Source: SZAS-103 sp043747745
Lineage (GTDB): Bacteria; Pseudomonadota; Gammaproteobacteria; Xanthomonadales; Xanthomonadaceae
Direction: 5' to 3'
Assembly (NCBI GenBank): GCA_043747745.1
Contig: JAYTOP010000065.1
Coordinates: 28,918 to 92,917 of the forward strand
DNA length: 64,000 bases
In this document: positions 54,333 through 63,432 of the stretch, one piece after another
How the letters are laid out: every line of letters starts with the position of its first letter
Numbering within the stretch: the stretch's first letter is position 1
Position numbers and translations under genes: made by a program
Notes under the pieces: model-generated
Told to the model about the DNA's origin: nothing
Database searches by the model: none
What the model saw: the letters and a program-made list of their open reading frames with translations, nothing else

Positions 54333-54821
54333 TCACCTGTACGCCGCGTCGGCAGCACGACGTTCGGCGATTTCATTCTCGAAGCGGTCGCCGATCGCCA
54401 GCAACTTCGGCTTGGTGAGAATGTTCTCGCCGCGATGCTCGAAGTGGTATTCGTGGATGTGGGTCTCGACGATCGAGTCCACCGGGCAGCTTTCCTCGCA
54501 GAAACCGCAGTAGATGCACTTGAACAAGTCGATGTCATAGCGCGTGGTGCGGCGACTGCCGTCTTCGCGGGGTTCGGAATCGATGGTGATCGCGAGCGCC
54601 GGGCACACAGCCTCGCAGAGCTTGCATGCGATGCAGCGCTCTTCTCCGTTCGGGTAGCGGCGCAGCGCATGCAGCCCGCGGAAACGCGGCGACTGCGGGA
54701 TCTTCTCCATCGGATAGATCATTGTGTACTTGGGCTTGAACAGGTACTTCAGGGTCAGCCAAAGCCCAGCCAGCAACTCGATCAGCAGCAGGCTCCTGAG
54801 ATAGGTCACGATGCGGCTCAT
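54333..54821 (-). CDS. nuoI: NADH-quinone oxidoreductase subunit I
   Basis: The 162-residue peripheral subunit carries two 4Fe-4S clusters (N6a and N6b): CIACKLCEAVCP and CIYCGFCEESCP, all eight cysteines present. It hands electrons from NuoG to NuoB. The N terminus MSRIVTYLRSLLLIELLAGL is the amphipathic helix on the membrane. It overlaps nuoH by four bases. Confidence 0.98.
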   Translation of the reverse strand: MSRIVTYLRSLLLIELLAGLWLTLKYLFKPKYTMIYPMEKIPQSPRFRGLHALRRYPNGEERCIACKLCEAVCPALAITIDSEPREDGSRRTTRYDIDLFKCIYCGFCEESCPVDSIVETHIHEYHFEHRGENILTKPKLLAIGDRFENEIAERRAADAAYR

Positions 54822-55882
54822 GCGACCTGGCCTCCGCCGATGACGTGGTAGTACGCGGCGATCGCGACCACGAAGATCCATACGATGCTGATCGGGATGA
54901 ACACCTTCCAGCCCAGTCGCATGATCTGGTCGTAGCGGTAGCGCGGGAAGCTCGCGCGGAACCAGATGAAGCAACTGGCGAAGAAGAACACCTTCGCGAA
55001 CAGCCACCACCAGCCAGGTGCGCCGAGGACCGGCACGCTAGCCGGGAACGGGGACAGCCAGCCGCCGAGGAACAGCACCGGCACCAGGAAACTGACCAGG
55101 ATCATGTTCGCGTATTCGGCGAGGAAGAAGATCGCGAACGCGGAACCGGAATATTCGACGTGGAAGCCGGCGACGATTTCCGATTCGCCTTCGGCGACAT
55201 CAAACGGCGCGCGGTTGGTCTCGGCCACGCCGGAGATGAAGTAGATCAGGAACAGCGGGAACAGCGGCCACACGAACCAGTTGCCGGCACCGTAGTGGCC
55301 GGACTGCGCATGCACGATGTCGGTCAGGTTCAGGCTGCCGGCGGCCAGCAGCACGCCGACCAGGGCGAAGCCCATCGCGATCTCGTAACTCACCATCTGC
55401 GCGGCCGAGCGCATCGCGCCGAGGAAGGCGTACTTCGAGTTCGATGCCCAGCCGGCGATGATGATGCCGTACACGCCCATCGAGGTCATCGCGAGCAGGT
55501 AGAGCAGGCCCGCATTCGCATTCGACAACACGATGCCATCATCGAACGGCACCACCGCCCATGCCGCGAGCGCCGGAGCGAGCGCAAGGATCGGTGCCAA
55601 TCGGAACAGGAACGGCTGCGCATTGGTCGGCAGGATCGCTTCCTTGAACAGCATCTTGAACACGTCGGCGAACGATTGCAGCAGCCCGCCGAGACCGACA
55701 TAACTCGGACCGTGGCGCACGTGCATCCAGCCGATCAGCTTGCGCTCCCACAACACATAAAACGCGACCGACACGATCACCGGCAGGCAGACCGCAAGAA
55801 TCTTGACCAGCGTCCACACCAGCAAGCCGGCAGTGCCGAAGTGCAGGAACATGTCGCGGATGGGCTCGAACACGGCGGTCAT
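54818..55882 (-). CDS. nuoH: NADH-quinone oxidoreductase subunit H
   Basis: The 354-residue, eight-helix subunit forms the quinone-binding entry with NuoB and NuoD. The conserved charged loop AETNRAPFDVAEGESEIVAG is intact, as is RHGPSYVGLGGLLQSFADVF. The ATG at 55882 overlaps the nuoG stop by four bases; the longer open frame is the shadow of nuoG. Confidence 0.98.
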   Translation of the reverse strand: MTAVFEPIRDMFLHFGTAGLLVWTLVKILAVCLPVIVSVAFYVLWERKLIGWMHVRHGPSYVGLGGLLQSFADVFKMLFKEAILPTNAQPFLFRLAPILALAPALAAWAVVPFDDGIVLSNANAGLLYLLAMTSMGVYGIIIAGWASNSKYAFLGAMRSAAQMVSYEIAMGFALVGVLLAAGSLNLTDIVHAQSGHYGAGNWFVWPLFPLFLIYFISGVAETNRAPFDVAEGESEIVAGFHVEYSGSAFAIFFLAEYANMILVSFLVPVLFLGGWLSPFPASVPVLGAPGWWWLFAKVFFFASCFIWFRASFPRYRYDQIMRLGWKVFIPISIVWIFVVAIAAYYHVIGGGQVA

Positions 55883-58185
55883 GCTTTCACCACCGTGACG
55901 ACACCGTCGAGCGCGAGCGGCGCGGTAGCGCCATGGCAGGATTCGATCCAGGCCGCGCCTTTGGCGACGCGCGCGGAAATTTCGACCGGCAGCGTTGCGG
56001 TGCCGTTCGCATCCGAGACCTTCGCCATTGCGCCAGCGACCAATCCGGCAGCGTTCGCGTCGTCCGGATGCAATGCCACGCACGCAGCGCGCGTCAGCGG
56101 ATGCGCTTGCAACGCGGGAGAACGGCGCAGCACGCCATCGACGCGATAGAGCGGCGTGGTCACGATGCGCTCGAAGCCTGTCCTGAGCCCGGTCGAAGGG
56201 TCTTGTCCACCCTCACCCGCCATCGGTGCGATGCCGCTACCGGACGCAACCGGACGCTCGACGATGCTTGCGCGCAATTCTGCGAGATCGACGAACTCGA
56301 ATCCGGGCAAGCCAAGCTCACCACCGAGCGCACGCAACACGCGCCAACCCGGACGCGCATCCGCAGGCAGCTTGCCGCCCGCGACAGTGGACTGCGCGAT
56401 ACCGTTCACATTGGTCAAGGTGGCTTCGATTTCCGGCAACAGGCCGATCGGCAGGATCACATCGGCAACAGCGCGCGTGGACTGGCACGCGAAGTGGCTG
56501 AAGGCGACGACTTTCGCCGCGCCTAGCGACTTGCGCGCCTGCATCGCAGCGGCAAAATCCAGGCCGGGCTCAATACCGTAGATCACATACGCCTTGCGCG
56601 GATCGGCGAGCATCGCATCGGCATGACGGGCGGACGGCAGCACACCGGCGCGCGCAAGTCCGATCGCGTTCGCGCCCTGCGGCAGGCGATTGAGTTTCGC
56701 GTCGTACGCGGAAGCGAGGCCACGCGCGGATGCGCGGATGCGCGAAGCCTGCGGATGGGTTTCGGCGATCTCGCCGAGGATCACGACGACGTTCTTCGCG
56801 TTCTCAAGATCATCCGCGATGTCGTCGTCGCCGTCCGCAATCGCCTGCACTGCCGCGGCGAGTTGCGACGGACGCACGATGCGCTTCGCGGTTGGTTCAT
56901 GCGCAAGATCGAAATCGACCGGATTGATCGCATACACCTTCGCACCGCGCTTGATCGCCTTGCGGATGCGTTGCGCGAGCAGCGGCATTTCGCTGCGTGG
57001 ATTGCAGCCGATCAGCACGATCGCACCGGCTGCTTCGATGTCGGCGACCGCCATGCCGAAGGTTTCAGCGACCGGGGCATCGGCAAAATCGGTGTGGCGG
57101 ATGCGGTGATCGAGATTGCCCGTGCCGAGACCGGCCGCCAAGCGCGCGAGCAGTGCGCCTTCCTCGTTGGATATCGCCGGATGCACGAGTACGCCGAGCG
57201 CATCGCCGCGATATTGCTTGAGGATCTCCGACGCATGCATCAGCGCATCGTCCCAACTGCACTCGCGCCAGACGCCCTCACCATCCTTGATCAGGGGCGT
57301 CATCGCGCGATCGGCGGCGGTCAGGCCCTGGTGCGAATAGCGGTCGCGATCGGACAGCCAGCATTCGTTGACCGCCTCGTTGTCGCGCGGCACCGTGCGC
57401 AACACATCGCCGCGACGGAGGTGCAGGAACAGGTTCGAGCCGAGCGCGTCGTGGTAACCGATCGATTCGCGAGCGATCAATTCCCATGGGCGGGCGCGGA
57501 AGCGGAAGACCTTGTTCGTCAGCGCGCCGACCGGGCAGACGTCGATGACGTTGCCGGACAGTTCGGTCGTCAGCGGCTTGCCATCGTAGGTGCCGATTTC
57601 CAGATGCTCGCCGCGATTCATGCCGCCGAGTTCGTAAGTGCCCGCGATCTCGGCGGTGAAACGCACGCAGCGCGTGCACTGGATGCAGCGCGTCATGTCG
57701 GTCGCGACCAGCGGACCGAGGTCCTCGTCGGCGACCACGCGCTTGCGCTCCTGGAAGCGGCTGACCGAACGCCCGTAACCGAGCGCGACGTCCTGCAGTT
57801 CGCACTCGCCACCCTGGTCGCAAATCGGGCAGTCGAGCGGATGGTTGATCAACAGGAACTCCATCACGTTGCGTTGCGCACTGAGCGCGCGCTGCGAACG
57901 CGTGTACACCTTCATGCCATCCATCACCGGCGTTGCGCAGGCGGGCTGCGGCTTCGGCACCGGCTTGCCGCCCATCTCGGTCTCGACCATGCACATGCGG
58001 CAGTTCGCGGCGATCGGCAGCTTCTCGTGGTAGCAGAAACGCGGGATCGGGATGCCGGCCTTGTCCGCAGACTGGATGATCATCGAGCCCTTCGGCGCGT
58101 GCAGCGCGACGCCGTCGATCTCGATGTTGACGTGGCCTTCGGGTGCAGGCGCTGGCGCGATCGTCGTTGTCGGCTGGACACTCAT
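55879..58185 (-). CDS. nuoG: NADH-quinone oxidoreductase subunit G
   Basis: The 768-residue subunit carries the 2Fe-2S cluster (FCYHEKL, NCRMCMVE, ACATP), the His/Cys-ligated N5 region (HPLDCPICDQGGECELQD) and the 4Fe-4S domain (CIQCTRCVRFTAEI and VIDVCPVGALT). A molybdopterin-oxidoreductase-like fold without cofactor follows. Near residue 670 a short stretch (GGQDPSTGLRTGFER) is encoded by a dispersed intergenic-type repeat that has entered the gene in frame. It overlaps nuoH by four bases and is separated from nuoF by a heptad element. Confidence 0.97.
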   Translation of the reverse strand: MSVQPTTTIAPAPAPEGHVNIEIDGVALHAPKGSMIIQSADKAGIPIPRFCYHEKLPIAANCRMCMVETEMGGKPVPKPQPACATPVMDGMKVYTRSQRALSAQRNVMEFLLINHPLDCPICDQGGECELQDVALGYGRSVSRFQERKRVVADEDLGPLVATDMTRCIQCTRCVRFTAEIAGTYELGGMNRGEHLEIGTYDGKPLTTELSGNVIDVCPVGALTNKVFRFRARPWELIARESIGYHDALGSNLFLHLRRGDVLRTVPRDNEAVNECWLSDRDRYSHQGLTAADRAMTPLIKDGEGVWRECSWDDALMHASEILKQYRGDALGVLVHPAISNEEGALLARLAAGLGTGNLDHRIRHTDFADAPVAETFGMAVADIEAAGAIVLIGCNPRSEMPLLAQRIRKAIKRGAKVYAINPVDFDLAHEPTAKRIVRPSQLAAAVQAIADGDDDIADDLENAKNVVVILGEIAETHPQASRIRASARGLASAYDAKLNRLPQGANAIGLARAGVLPSARHADAMLADPRKAYVIYGIEPGLDFAAAMQARKSLGAAKVVAFSHFACQSTRAVADVILPIGLLPEIEATLTNVNGIAQSTVAGGKLPADARPGWRVLRALGGELGLPGFEFVDLAELRASIVERPVASGSGIAPMAGEGGQDPSTGLRTGFERIVTTPLYRVDGVLRRSPALQAHPLTRAACVALHPDDANAAGLVAGAMAKVSDANGTATLPVEISARVAKGAAWIESCHGATAPLALDGVVTVVKA
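56176..56201. repeat. Dispersed repeat inserted in frame in nuoG
   Basis: The bases GCCTGTCCTGAGCCCGGTCG and following match the widespread Lysobacterales repeat whose usual form is CCTGAGCCTGTCGAAGGG. It is read in the nuoG frame as DPSTGLRTG, in a variable C-terminal region. Confidence 0.75.
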
Positions 58186-58195
58186 GGGCGACCCC

Positions 58196-58283
58196 GTGGG
58201 ACTGGGAACTGGAGGCTGGGGACCGGGGAAAGATCAAAGACACAGCGAACCGAGGCTCTTTCCAGCCCCCAGCCCCTGGCCCC
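58196..58283. repeat. Heptad G-rich/C-rich element between nuoF and nuoG
   Basis: A G-rich arm (GTGGGACTGGGAACTGGAGG, then CTGGGGACCGGGGA, to 58229), a middle of about 32 bases, and a C-rich arm (CCAGCCCCCAGCCCCTGGCC, 58262-58281). Confidence 0.8.
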
Positions 58284-58309
58284 TATCCTCGCCTTTGCAT
58301 CACGGATCC

Positions 58310-59623
58310 TCATGCCACAGCCTCCAATCGCGAATCCACAATCGAGCGACCGTTGACGATGAAATATTCGAACTCGTGCCAGTAATGCCGCAGGAAGCCC
58401 TGCACCGGCCACGCGGCGGCTTCACCGAACGCGCAGATGGTATGGCCTTCGATCTGGCCGGCCGAGGTCTTGAGCATCGCGAGGTCGTCGAGCGTTGCTT
58501 TGCCTTCAACGATGCGCGTCAGCATGCGGTACATCCAGCCGGTGCCTTCGCGGCACGGCGTGCACTGGCCGCAGGATTCGGCGTAGTAGAAACGCGCGAT
58601 GCGCTGGCACGCGCGCACCATGCAGGTGGTCTCGTCCATCACGATCACCGCACCGGAACCGAGGCCGGAACCGGCCCTCTGCAGCGCGTCGTAATCCATC
58701 GTGAGGCCCATCATCGTCTCGCCAGGCAGCACCGGCATCGACGAACCGCCCGGAATCACCGCCTTGATCTTGCGGCCGCCGCGCATGCCGCCGGCCATTT
58801 CCAGCAAATCGGCGAACGATGTGCCGAGGCGGATCTCGTAGTTGCCCGGCTTCGCGACATGGCCGGACACCGAGAAGATTTTCGGACCGCCATTGTTCGG
58901 CTTGCCGAGATTGAGGAACCACGGCGCGCCGTTGCGAATGATCGCGGGCACCGACGCGAAGGTCTCGGTGTTGTTGATCGTGGTCGGCCGACCGAACAAA
59001 CCGAAGTTCGCGGGGAACGGTGGCTTGAAGCGCGGTTGGCCCTTCTTGCCTTCCAGCGATTCCATGAGCGCGGTTTCTTCGCCGCAGATGTAGGCGCCAG
59101 CGCCGAGCGCAGTATGCAGGTCGATATCGACGCCGGAACCCTGGATGTCCTTGCCGAGCCAGCCGTTCGCGTAAGCCTCGAACAGCGCCTGCTCAAGCCG
59201 CTCGTACGGTTCGTGGTGGAACTCGCCGCGCAGGTAGTTGTAGCCGACGGTCGATCCGGTCGCGTAACACGCGATCGCCATGCCCTCGATCACTGCATGC
59301 GGGTTGAAGCGCAGGATGTCGCGATCCTTGCAGGTACCGGGTTCGGATTCGTCCGAATTGCACAGGATGTATTTCTGCGCACCGGGTCCTTTCGGCATGA
59401 AGCTCCACTTCAAACCGGTCGGGAAACCCGCGCCGCCGCGCCCGCGCAGGCCGGATTGCTTCACCGTATCGATGACCTGATCGGGCGGGATCTTCTCGCG
59501 CAGGATCTTGTTCCATGCGGCATAGCCGCCCGCTTTCAGGTAGCTGTCGTACGACCACGGCTGCTCGAAATGCAGCGTGGTGAAGCACACATTGTGTTCC
59601 TGGGGTTCTGGACCGGAGTTCAC
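58310..59623 (-). CDS. nuoF: NADH-quinone oxidoreductase subunit F
   Basis: The 437-residue subunit binds NADH and FMN and the first 4Fe-4S cluster (N3). Visible motifs are GLRGRGGAGFPTGLKWSF (NADH/FMN), GAGAYICGEETALMESLEG (FMN) and the cluster ligands ESCGQCTPCREGTGW with a fourth Cys in GHTICAFGEAAAW. The start is GTG at 59623, 12 bases after nuoE's stop. Confidence 0.97.
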   Translation of the reverse strand: MNSGPEPQEHNVCFTTLHFEQPWSYDSYLKAGGYAAWNKILREKIPPDQVIDTVKQSGLRGRGGAGFPTGLKWSFMPKGPGAQKYILCNSDESEPGTCKDRDILRFNPHAVIEGMAIACYATGSTVGYNYLRGEFHHEPYERLEQALFEAYANGWLGKDIQGSGVDIDLHTALGAGAYICGEETALMESLEGKKGQPRFKPPFPANFGLFGRPTTINNTETFASVPAIIRNGAPWFLNLGKPNNGGPKIFSVSGHVAKPGNYEIRLGTSFADLLEMAGGMRGGRKIKAVIPGGSSMPVLPGETMMGLTMDYDALQRAGSGLGSGAVIVMDETTCMVRACQRIARFYYAESCGQCTPCREGTGWMYRMLTRIVEGKATLDDLAMLKTSAGQIEGHTICAFGEAAAWPVQGFLRHYWHEFEYFIVNGRSIVDSRLEAVA

Positions 59624-59635
59624 GATATTGTTCTC

Positions 59636-60247
59636 TCAGTGTCCGTCGGTCGCGAGCGCATCAGGTGCGTGGCCATGCCCGCTTCCATCATGCCCGCTTC
59701 CATCATGCGTGGAGCCGTCGAGCGTGAGTCCGTCGAGGATCGCATCGATGGATGCGTGCGTTAGCTTCTCGTGGTAATGGCCGTTGACGACCATCATCGG
59801 CGCACCCGCGCACGCGGCGAGACATTCTTCCTCGCGCTTGAGATAGACGCGGCCGTCGGCGCTGCTTTCGCCGAGCTTGCAACCCAGCTTGCTTTCGCAA
59901 TAGCGCACGATGTCCTCGGCGCCGTTGAGCCAGCAGCTGATGTTGGTGCAGATGGCGACGTTGTTGCGGCCGACCGGCGCGAGTTCGAACATCGAATAGA
60001 ACGTCGCGACTTCGTAAGCCCACACCGGAGGGATCGACAGGTAGTTTGCGACCGCAGCGATCAGCGCGTCGGTCAGCCAGCCACCATTTTCCTGCTGCGC
60101 CGCGAACAGGCCCTGGATCACCGCCGAACGCTTGCGGTCGGGCGGGAACTTCGCGATCCAGCTGTCGATATGCGTGCGAGTGGCAGCGCTCAACCCGACC
60201 AGCGGGTCGATATCGCGGACGGCTTCGAAGTTGCCGGTGGCTTTCAT
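59636..60247 (-). CDS. nuoE: NADH-quinone oxidoreductase subunit E
   Basis: The 203-residue thioredoxin-fold subunit holds the off-path 2Fe-2S cluster N1a, with cysteines in AICTNISCWLNGA and EECLAACAGAP. The core ends near residue 170. An unusual tail follows with three DGSGH-type repeats and several histidines (DGSTHDGSGHDGSGHGHAPD), encoded by 15-bp repeats at 59674-59718. The ATG at 60247 is the family start. Confidence 0.96.
   Translation of the reverse strand: MKATGNFEAVRDIDPLVGLSAATRTHIDSWIAKFPPDRKRSAVIQGLFAAQQENGGWLTDALIAAVANYLSIPPVWAYEVATFYSMFELAPVGRNNVAICTNISCWLNGAEDIVRYCESKLGCKLGESSADGRVYLKREEECLAACAGAPMMVVNGHYHEKLTHASIDAILDGLTLDGSTHDGSGHDGSGHGHAPDALATDGH
59674..59718. repeat. 15-bp tandem repeat in nuoE
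   Basis: Two perfect copies of CATGCCCGCTTCCAT (59674-59688 and 59689-59703) and a diverged third. They encode the DGSGH repeats of the NuoE tail and keep the frame. Confidence 0.85.
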
Positions 60248-60270
60248 GGGGCGGCCTCCGCTGTGCTGCG

Positions 60271-60356
60271 GCCGGGGGCTGGGGGCTGGGGGCTGGGGAC
60301 TGGACCAGCAACAGCAAAGGCATTTGCGAGCCGCAAGCCCCAAGCCCCCAGTCCCG
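60271..60356. repeat. Heptad G-rich/C-rich element between nuoD and nuoE, with a G-quadruplex motif
   Basis: The clearest copy. Four G-runs (60274-60278, 60281-60285, 60288-60292, 60295-60298) are spaced by CT in perfect heptads, followed by a 30-base middle and a C-rich arm (AAGCCCCAAGCCCCCAGTCC, 60335-60354). The four G-runs fit a canonical G-quadruplex on the non-coding strand. Confidence 0.88.
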
Positions 60357-60371
60357 CTTCACCTAAAGCGC

Positions 60372-61625
60372 TCATCGATCAATCTCGCCGAACACCACGT
60401 CATAGGTTCCGATCATCGCCACCACGTCGCCGAGCATGTGGCCACGCACGATGTCGTCGATCGACGACAGATGGGCGAATCCGGGCGCGCGCAGTTTCAC
60501 GCGAAACGGTTTGTTCGCGCCGTCGGACACCAGGTAGCAGCCGAACTCGCCTTTCGGCGCCTCGACCGCGGCATACACTTCGCCGGCCGGCACGCAGTAG
60601 CCTTCGGTGAACAGCTTGAAGTGGTGGATCAACGCTTCCATGTCGTCCTTCATCTCCTCGCGGGATGGCGGCGCGACTTTGTAGTTCTTCAGCATCACCG
60701 GACCGGGGTTCGCTTTGAGCCACTTCACGCATTGCTGGATGATGCGATTGGACTGGCGCATTTCCTCGACGCGCACGAGGTAACGGTCGTAGCAGTCGCC
60801 CTGCACGCCGACCGGGATGTCGAAATCGACCTCGGCGTATTTCGCGTAGGGCTGCTTCTTGCGCAGGTCCCACTCGACGCCCGAACCGCGCAGCATCGGA
60901 CCCGACATGCCCCAAGCGAGAGCCATTTCCGGCGGCACCACGCCGATTCCGACGGTGCGCTGTTTCCAGATGCGGTTGTCGGTCAACAGGGTTTCATATT
61001 CGTCGACCTTCGTCGGAAAGTCGCTGGTGAAGCCTTCGAGGAAATCCAGCAGCGAACCTTCGCGCCACGCATTGAATTTCTTCAGCGCCTTGCCCTTGTG
61101 CCACGGCGATTCGCGGTACTGCGGCATCTTGTCCGGCAGGTCGCGGAACACGCCGCCCGGACGGTAATAGGTCGCGTGCATGCGCGCGCCCGACACCGCC
61201 TCGTAGCAGTCCATCAGTTCCTCGCGCTCGCGGAACGCGTAGAGGAACACCGCCATCGCGCCGAGGTCGAGCGCGTTCGAGCCGATCCACATCAGGTGGT
61301 TGAGGATGCGGGTGATCTCGTCGAACATCGTGCGGATCCACTGCGCGCGTTCCGGTGCCTCGATCCCCATCAGGCGCTCGATCGCCAGCACGTAGGCGTG
61401 CTCGTTGCACATCATCGACACGTAATCCAGGCGATCCATGTAACCGATCGACTGGTTGTAAGGCTTGGATTCGGCGAGCTTCTCGGTGCCACGATGCAGC
61501 AGGCCGATGTGCGGGTCGGCGCGCATCACGGTCTCGCCGTCCATTTCCAGGATCAGCCGCAGCACGCCGTGCGCGGCCGGATGCTGGGGACCGAAGTTCA
61601 TCGTGTAGTTGCGGATTTCCTGCAT
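60372..61625 (-). CDS. nuoD: NADH-quinone oxidoreductase subunit D
   Basis: The 417-residue, 49-kDa-type subunit forms the quinone site with NuoB. The motif MNFGPQHPAAHGVLRLILEM includes the quinone-binding His, and the C terminus DDIVRGHMLGDVVAMIGTYD - VVFGEIDR is intact. The ATG at 61625 shares one base with the nuoC stop (TGATG). It is separate from nuoC, unlike the fused NuoCD of E. coli. Confidence 0.98.
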   Translation of the reverse strand: MQEIRNYTMNFGPQHPAAHGVLRLILEMDGETVMRADPHIGLLHRGTEKLAESKPYNQSIGYMDRLDYVSMMCNEHAYVLAIERLMGIEAPERAQWIRTMFDEITRILNHLMWIGSNALDLGAMAVFLYAFREREELMDCYEAVSGARMHATYYRPGGVFRDLPDKMPQYRESPWHKGKALKKFNAWREGSLLDFLEGFTSDFPTKVDEYETLLTDNRIWKQRTVGIGVVPPEMALAWGMSGPMLRGSGVEWDLRKKQPYAKYAEVDFDIPVGVQGDCYDRYLVRVEEMRQSNRIIQQCVKWLKANPGPVMLKNYKVAPPSREEMKDDMEALIHHFKLFTEGYCVPAGEVYAAVEAPKGEFGCYLVSDGANKPFRVKLRAPGFAHLSSIDDIVRGHMLGDVVAMIGTYDVVFGEIDR

Positions 61626-62347
61626 CACTTGTCCGCCTGGTTCGCGGCGCTTTCTGCGGAAGCCTGCTGGTAGCGCGAATCGTCGCGGATCACGCGCGGC
61701 ACCAGCACGCGCGGCTCGATCGAAACGGGTTCGTACACGACGCGCTTCTTCTCCGGGTCGTAGCGCACTTCGACATTGCCGATCAGCGGAAAATCCTTGC
61801 GGAACGGATGGCCGACGAAACCGTAATCGGTGAGCAGCCGGCGCAGGTCCGGATGGCCATCGAAGACGATGCCGAACAGGTCGAACGCCTCGCGCTCGAA
61901 CCAGTTCAGGCCCGGCCAGATCGAGACCAGCGACGCCACCACCGCGACCTCGTCGTCGCCGCAGAAACAACGCACACGCAGGCGCTGGTTGTTCCTGATC
62001 GACAGCAGATGCACGACGACAGCGAAACGGCGTTTCGGCATCACGCCATCGGTTTGCTGACCCCACTTGAAACGTCCCGGCCCAAGGCCTTCGACCCCGC
62101 GCGAAAATCCTTGCGACGACACGCCGGTGGTGTCCCACTCGTCCGATCCATAGCCGAGGTAATCCACGCCGCACAGATCGACCGCGATCTCGAAGCCGAA
62201 CGCGTCGCGCAATTCCTTTGCTGCTGCGAGCCAATCGGCATCGGCGATTTCCAGGGTCGCCTCGTCGCGCTCGACATCCAGCGCAAGCGCACGCGCGCCG
62301 AAGTGGCTGCGCAGACGTTCGACGAGGGCGGTGACGTGCTCGATCAT
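61625..62347 (-). CDS. nuoC: NADH-quinone oxidoreductase subunit C
   Basis: The 240-residue, 30-kDa-type subunit has the conserved motif WFEREAFDLFGIVFDGHPDL and RRLLTDYGFVGHPFRKDFPL. It packs against NuoD in the peripheral arm and has no cofactor. The first 75 residues are variable. It begins 19 bases after nuoB. Confidence 0.97.
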   Translation of the reverse strand: MIEHVTALVERLRSHFGARALALDVERDEATLEIADADWLAAAKELRDAFGFEIAVDLCGVDYLGYGSDEWDTTGVSSQGFSRGVEGLGPGRFKWGQQTDGVMPKRRFAVVVHLLSIRNNQRLRVRCFCGDDEVAVVASLVSIWPGLNWFEREAFDLFGIVFDGHPDLRRLLTDYGFVGHPFRKDFPLIGNVEVRYDPEKKRVVYEPVSIEPRVLVPRVIRDDSRYQQASAESAANQADK

Positions 62348-62366
62348 GGGATTCTTTGGCGAGGCT

Positions 62367-62921
<555 letters not shown>

Positions 62922-62953
62922 ACCAACTCCATCGAAGCAACCTGAAAATCAAC

Positions 62954-63066
62954 GGCACGGGGATGTGCCGTCGCGAAAAGCGCGGCTGCGCTTGTCGCGG
63001 CAAGCGTGGTGCGGCCAAGCCGCGACCGTTTGCGCGCAGAGCGCGGCAAGACGCCCGCTCCTGCGC
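62954..63066. repeat. Palindromic REP-like DNA between nuoA and nuoB
   Basis: It contains a small hairpin (GGCAC-GGGGAT-GTGCC, 62954-62969), several CGCGGC/GCCGCG inverted words including GCGGCCAAGCCGC (63011-63023), and an end resembling the REP core GGAGCGGGCGTC on the minus strand. The spacing between nuoA and nuoB is otherwise short in relatives. The outer limits are approximate. Confidence 0.55.
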
Positions 63067-63075
63067 ATTGCAAAA

Positions 63076-63432
63076 TCATTCCCATTCGAGTGCGCCCTTC
63101 TTCCAGACGTACGCGAAGCCCAGCACCAACAGCCCGAGGAAGATGCCCATCTCGACTAGGCCGAACACGCCGAGACTGCGGAAGACCACCGCCCACGGGA
63201 ATACGAAGGCAATTTCGAGATCGAACACGATGAACAGGATCGCGATGAGGTAGTAGCGCACGTCGAACTTCATGCGCGCGTCCTCGAAGGCCTCGAAGCC
63301 GCACTCGTACGGCGACAGCTTGTCGGCACTCGGACGCTTCGGACCGAGCACAGCGCCGACGATCAGCAGGGCGATGCCGATACCGGTCGAGACGATCAGG
63401 AACAACAGGACTGGCAGGTATTCGCCCAGCAT
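63076..63432 (-). CDS. nuoA: NADH-quinone oxidoreductase subunit A
   Basis: The 118-residue, three-helix subunit (MLGEYLPVLLFLIVSTGIGI) has the quinone-cavity loop KLSPYECGFEAFEDARMKFD with the conserved Cys and the second-helix motif LIAILFIVFDLEIAFVFPWA. It is the first gene of the 14-gene operon. The upstream 517 bases to the next gene should hold the promoter. Confidence 0.98.
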   Translation of the reverse strand: MLGEYLPVLLFLIVSTGIGIALLIVGAVLGPKRPSADKLSPYECGFEAFEDARMKFDVRYYLIAILFIVFDLEIAFVFPWAVVFRSLGVFGLVEMGIFLGLLVLGFAYVWKKGALEWE

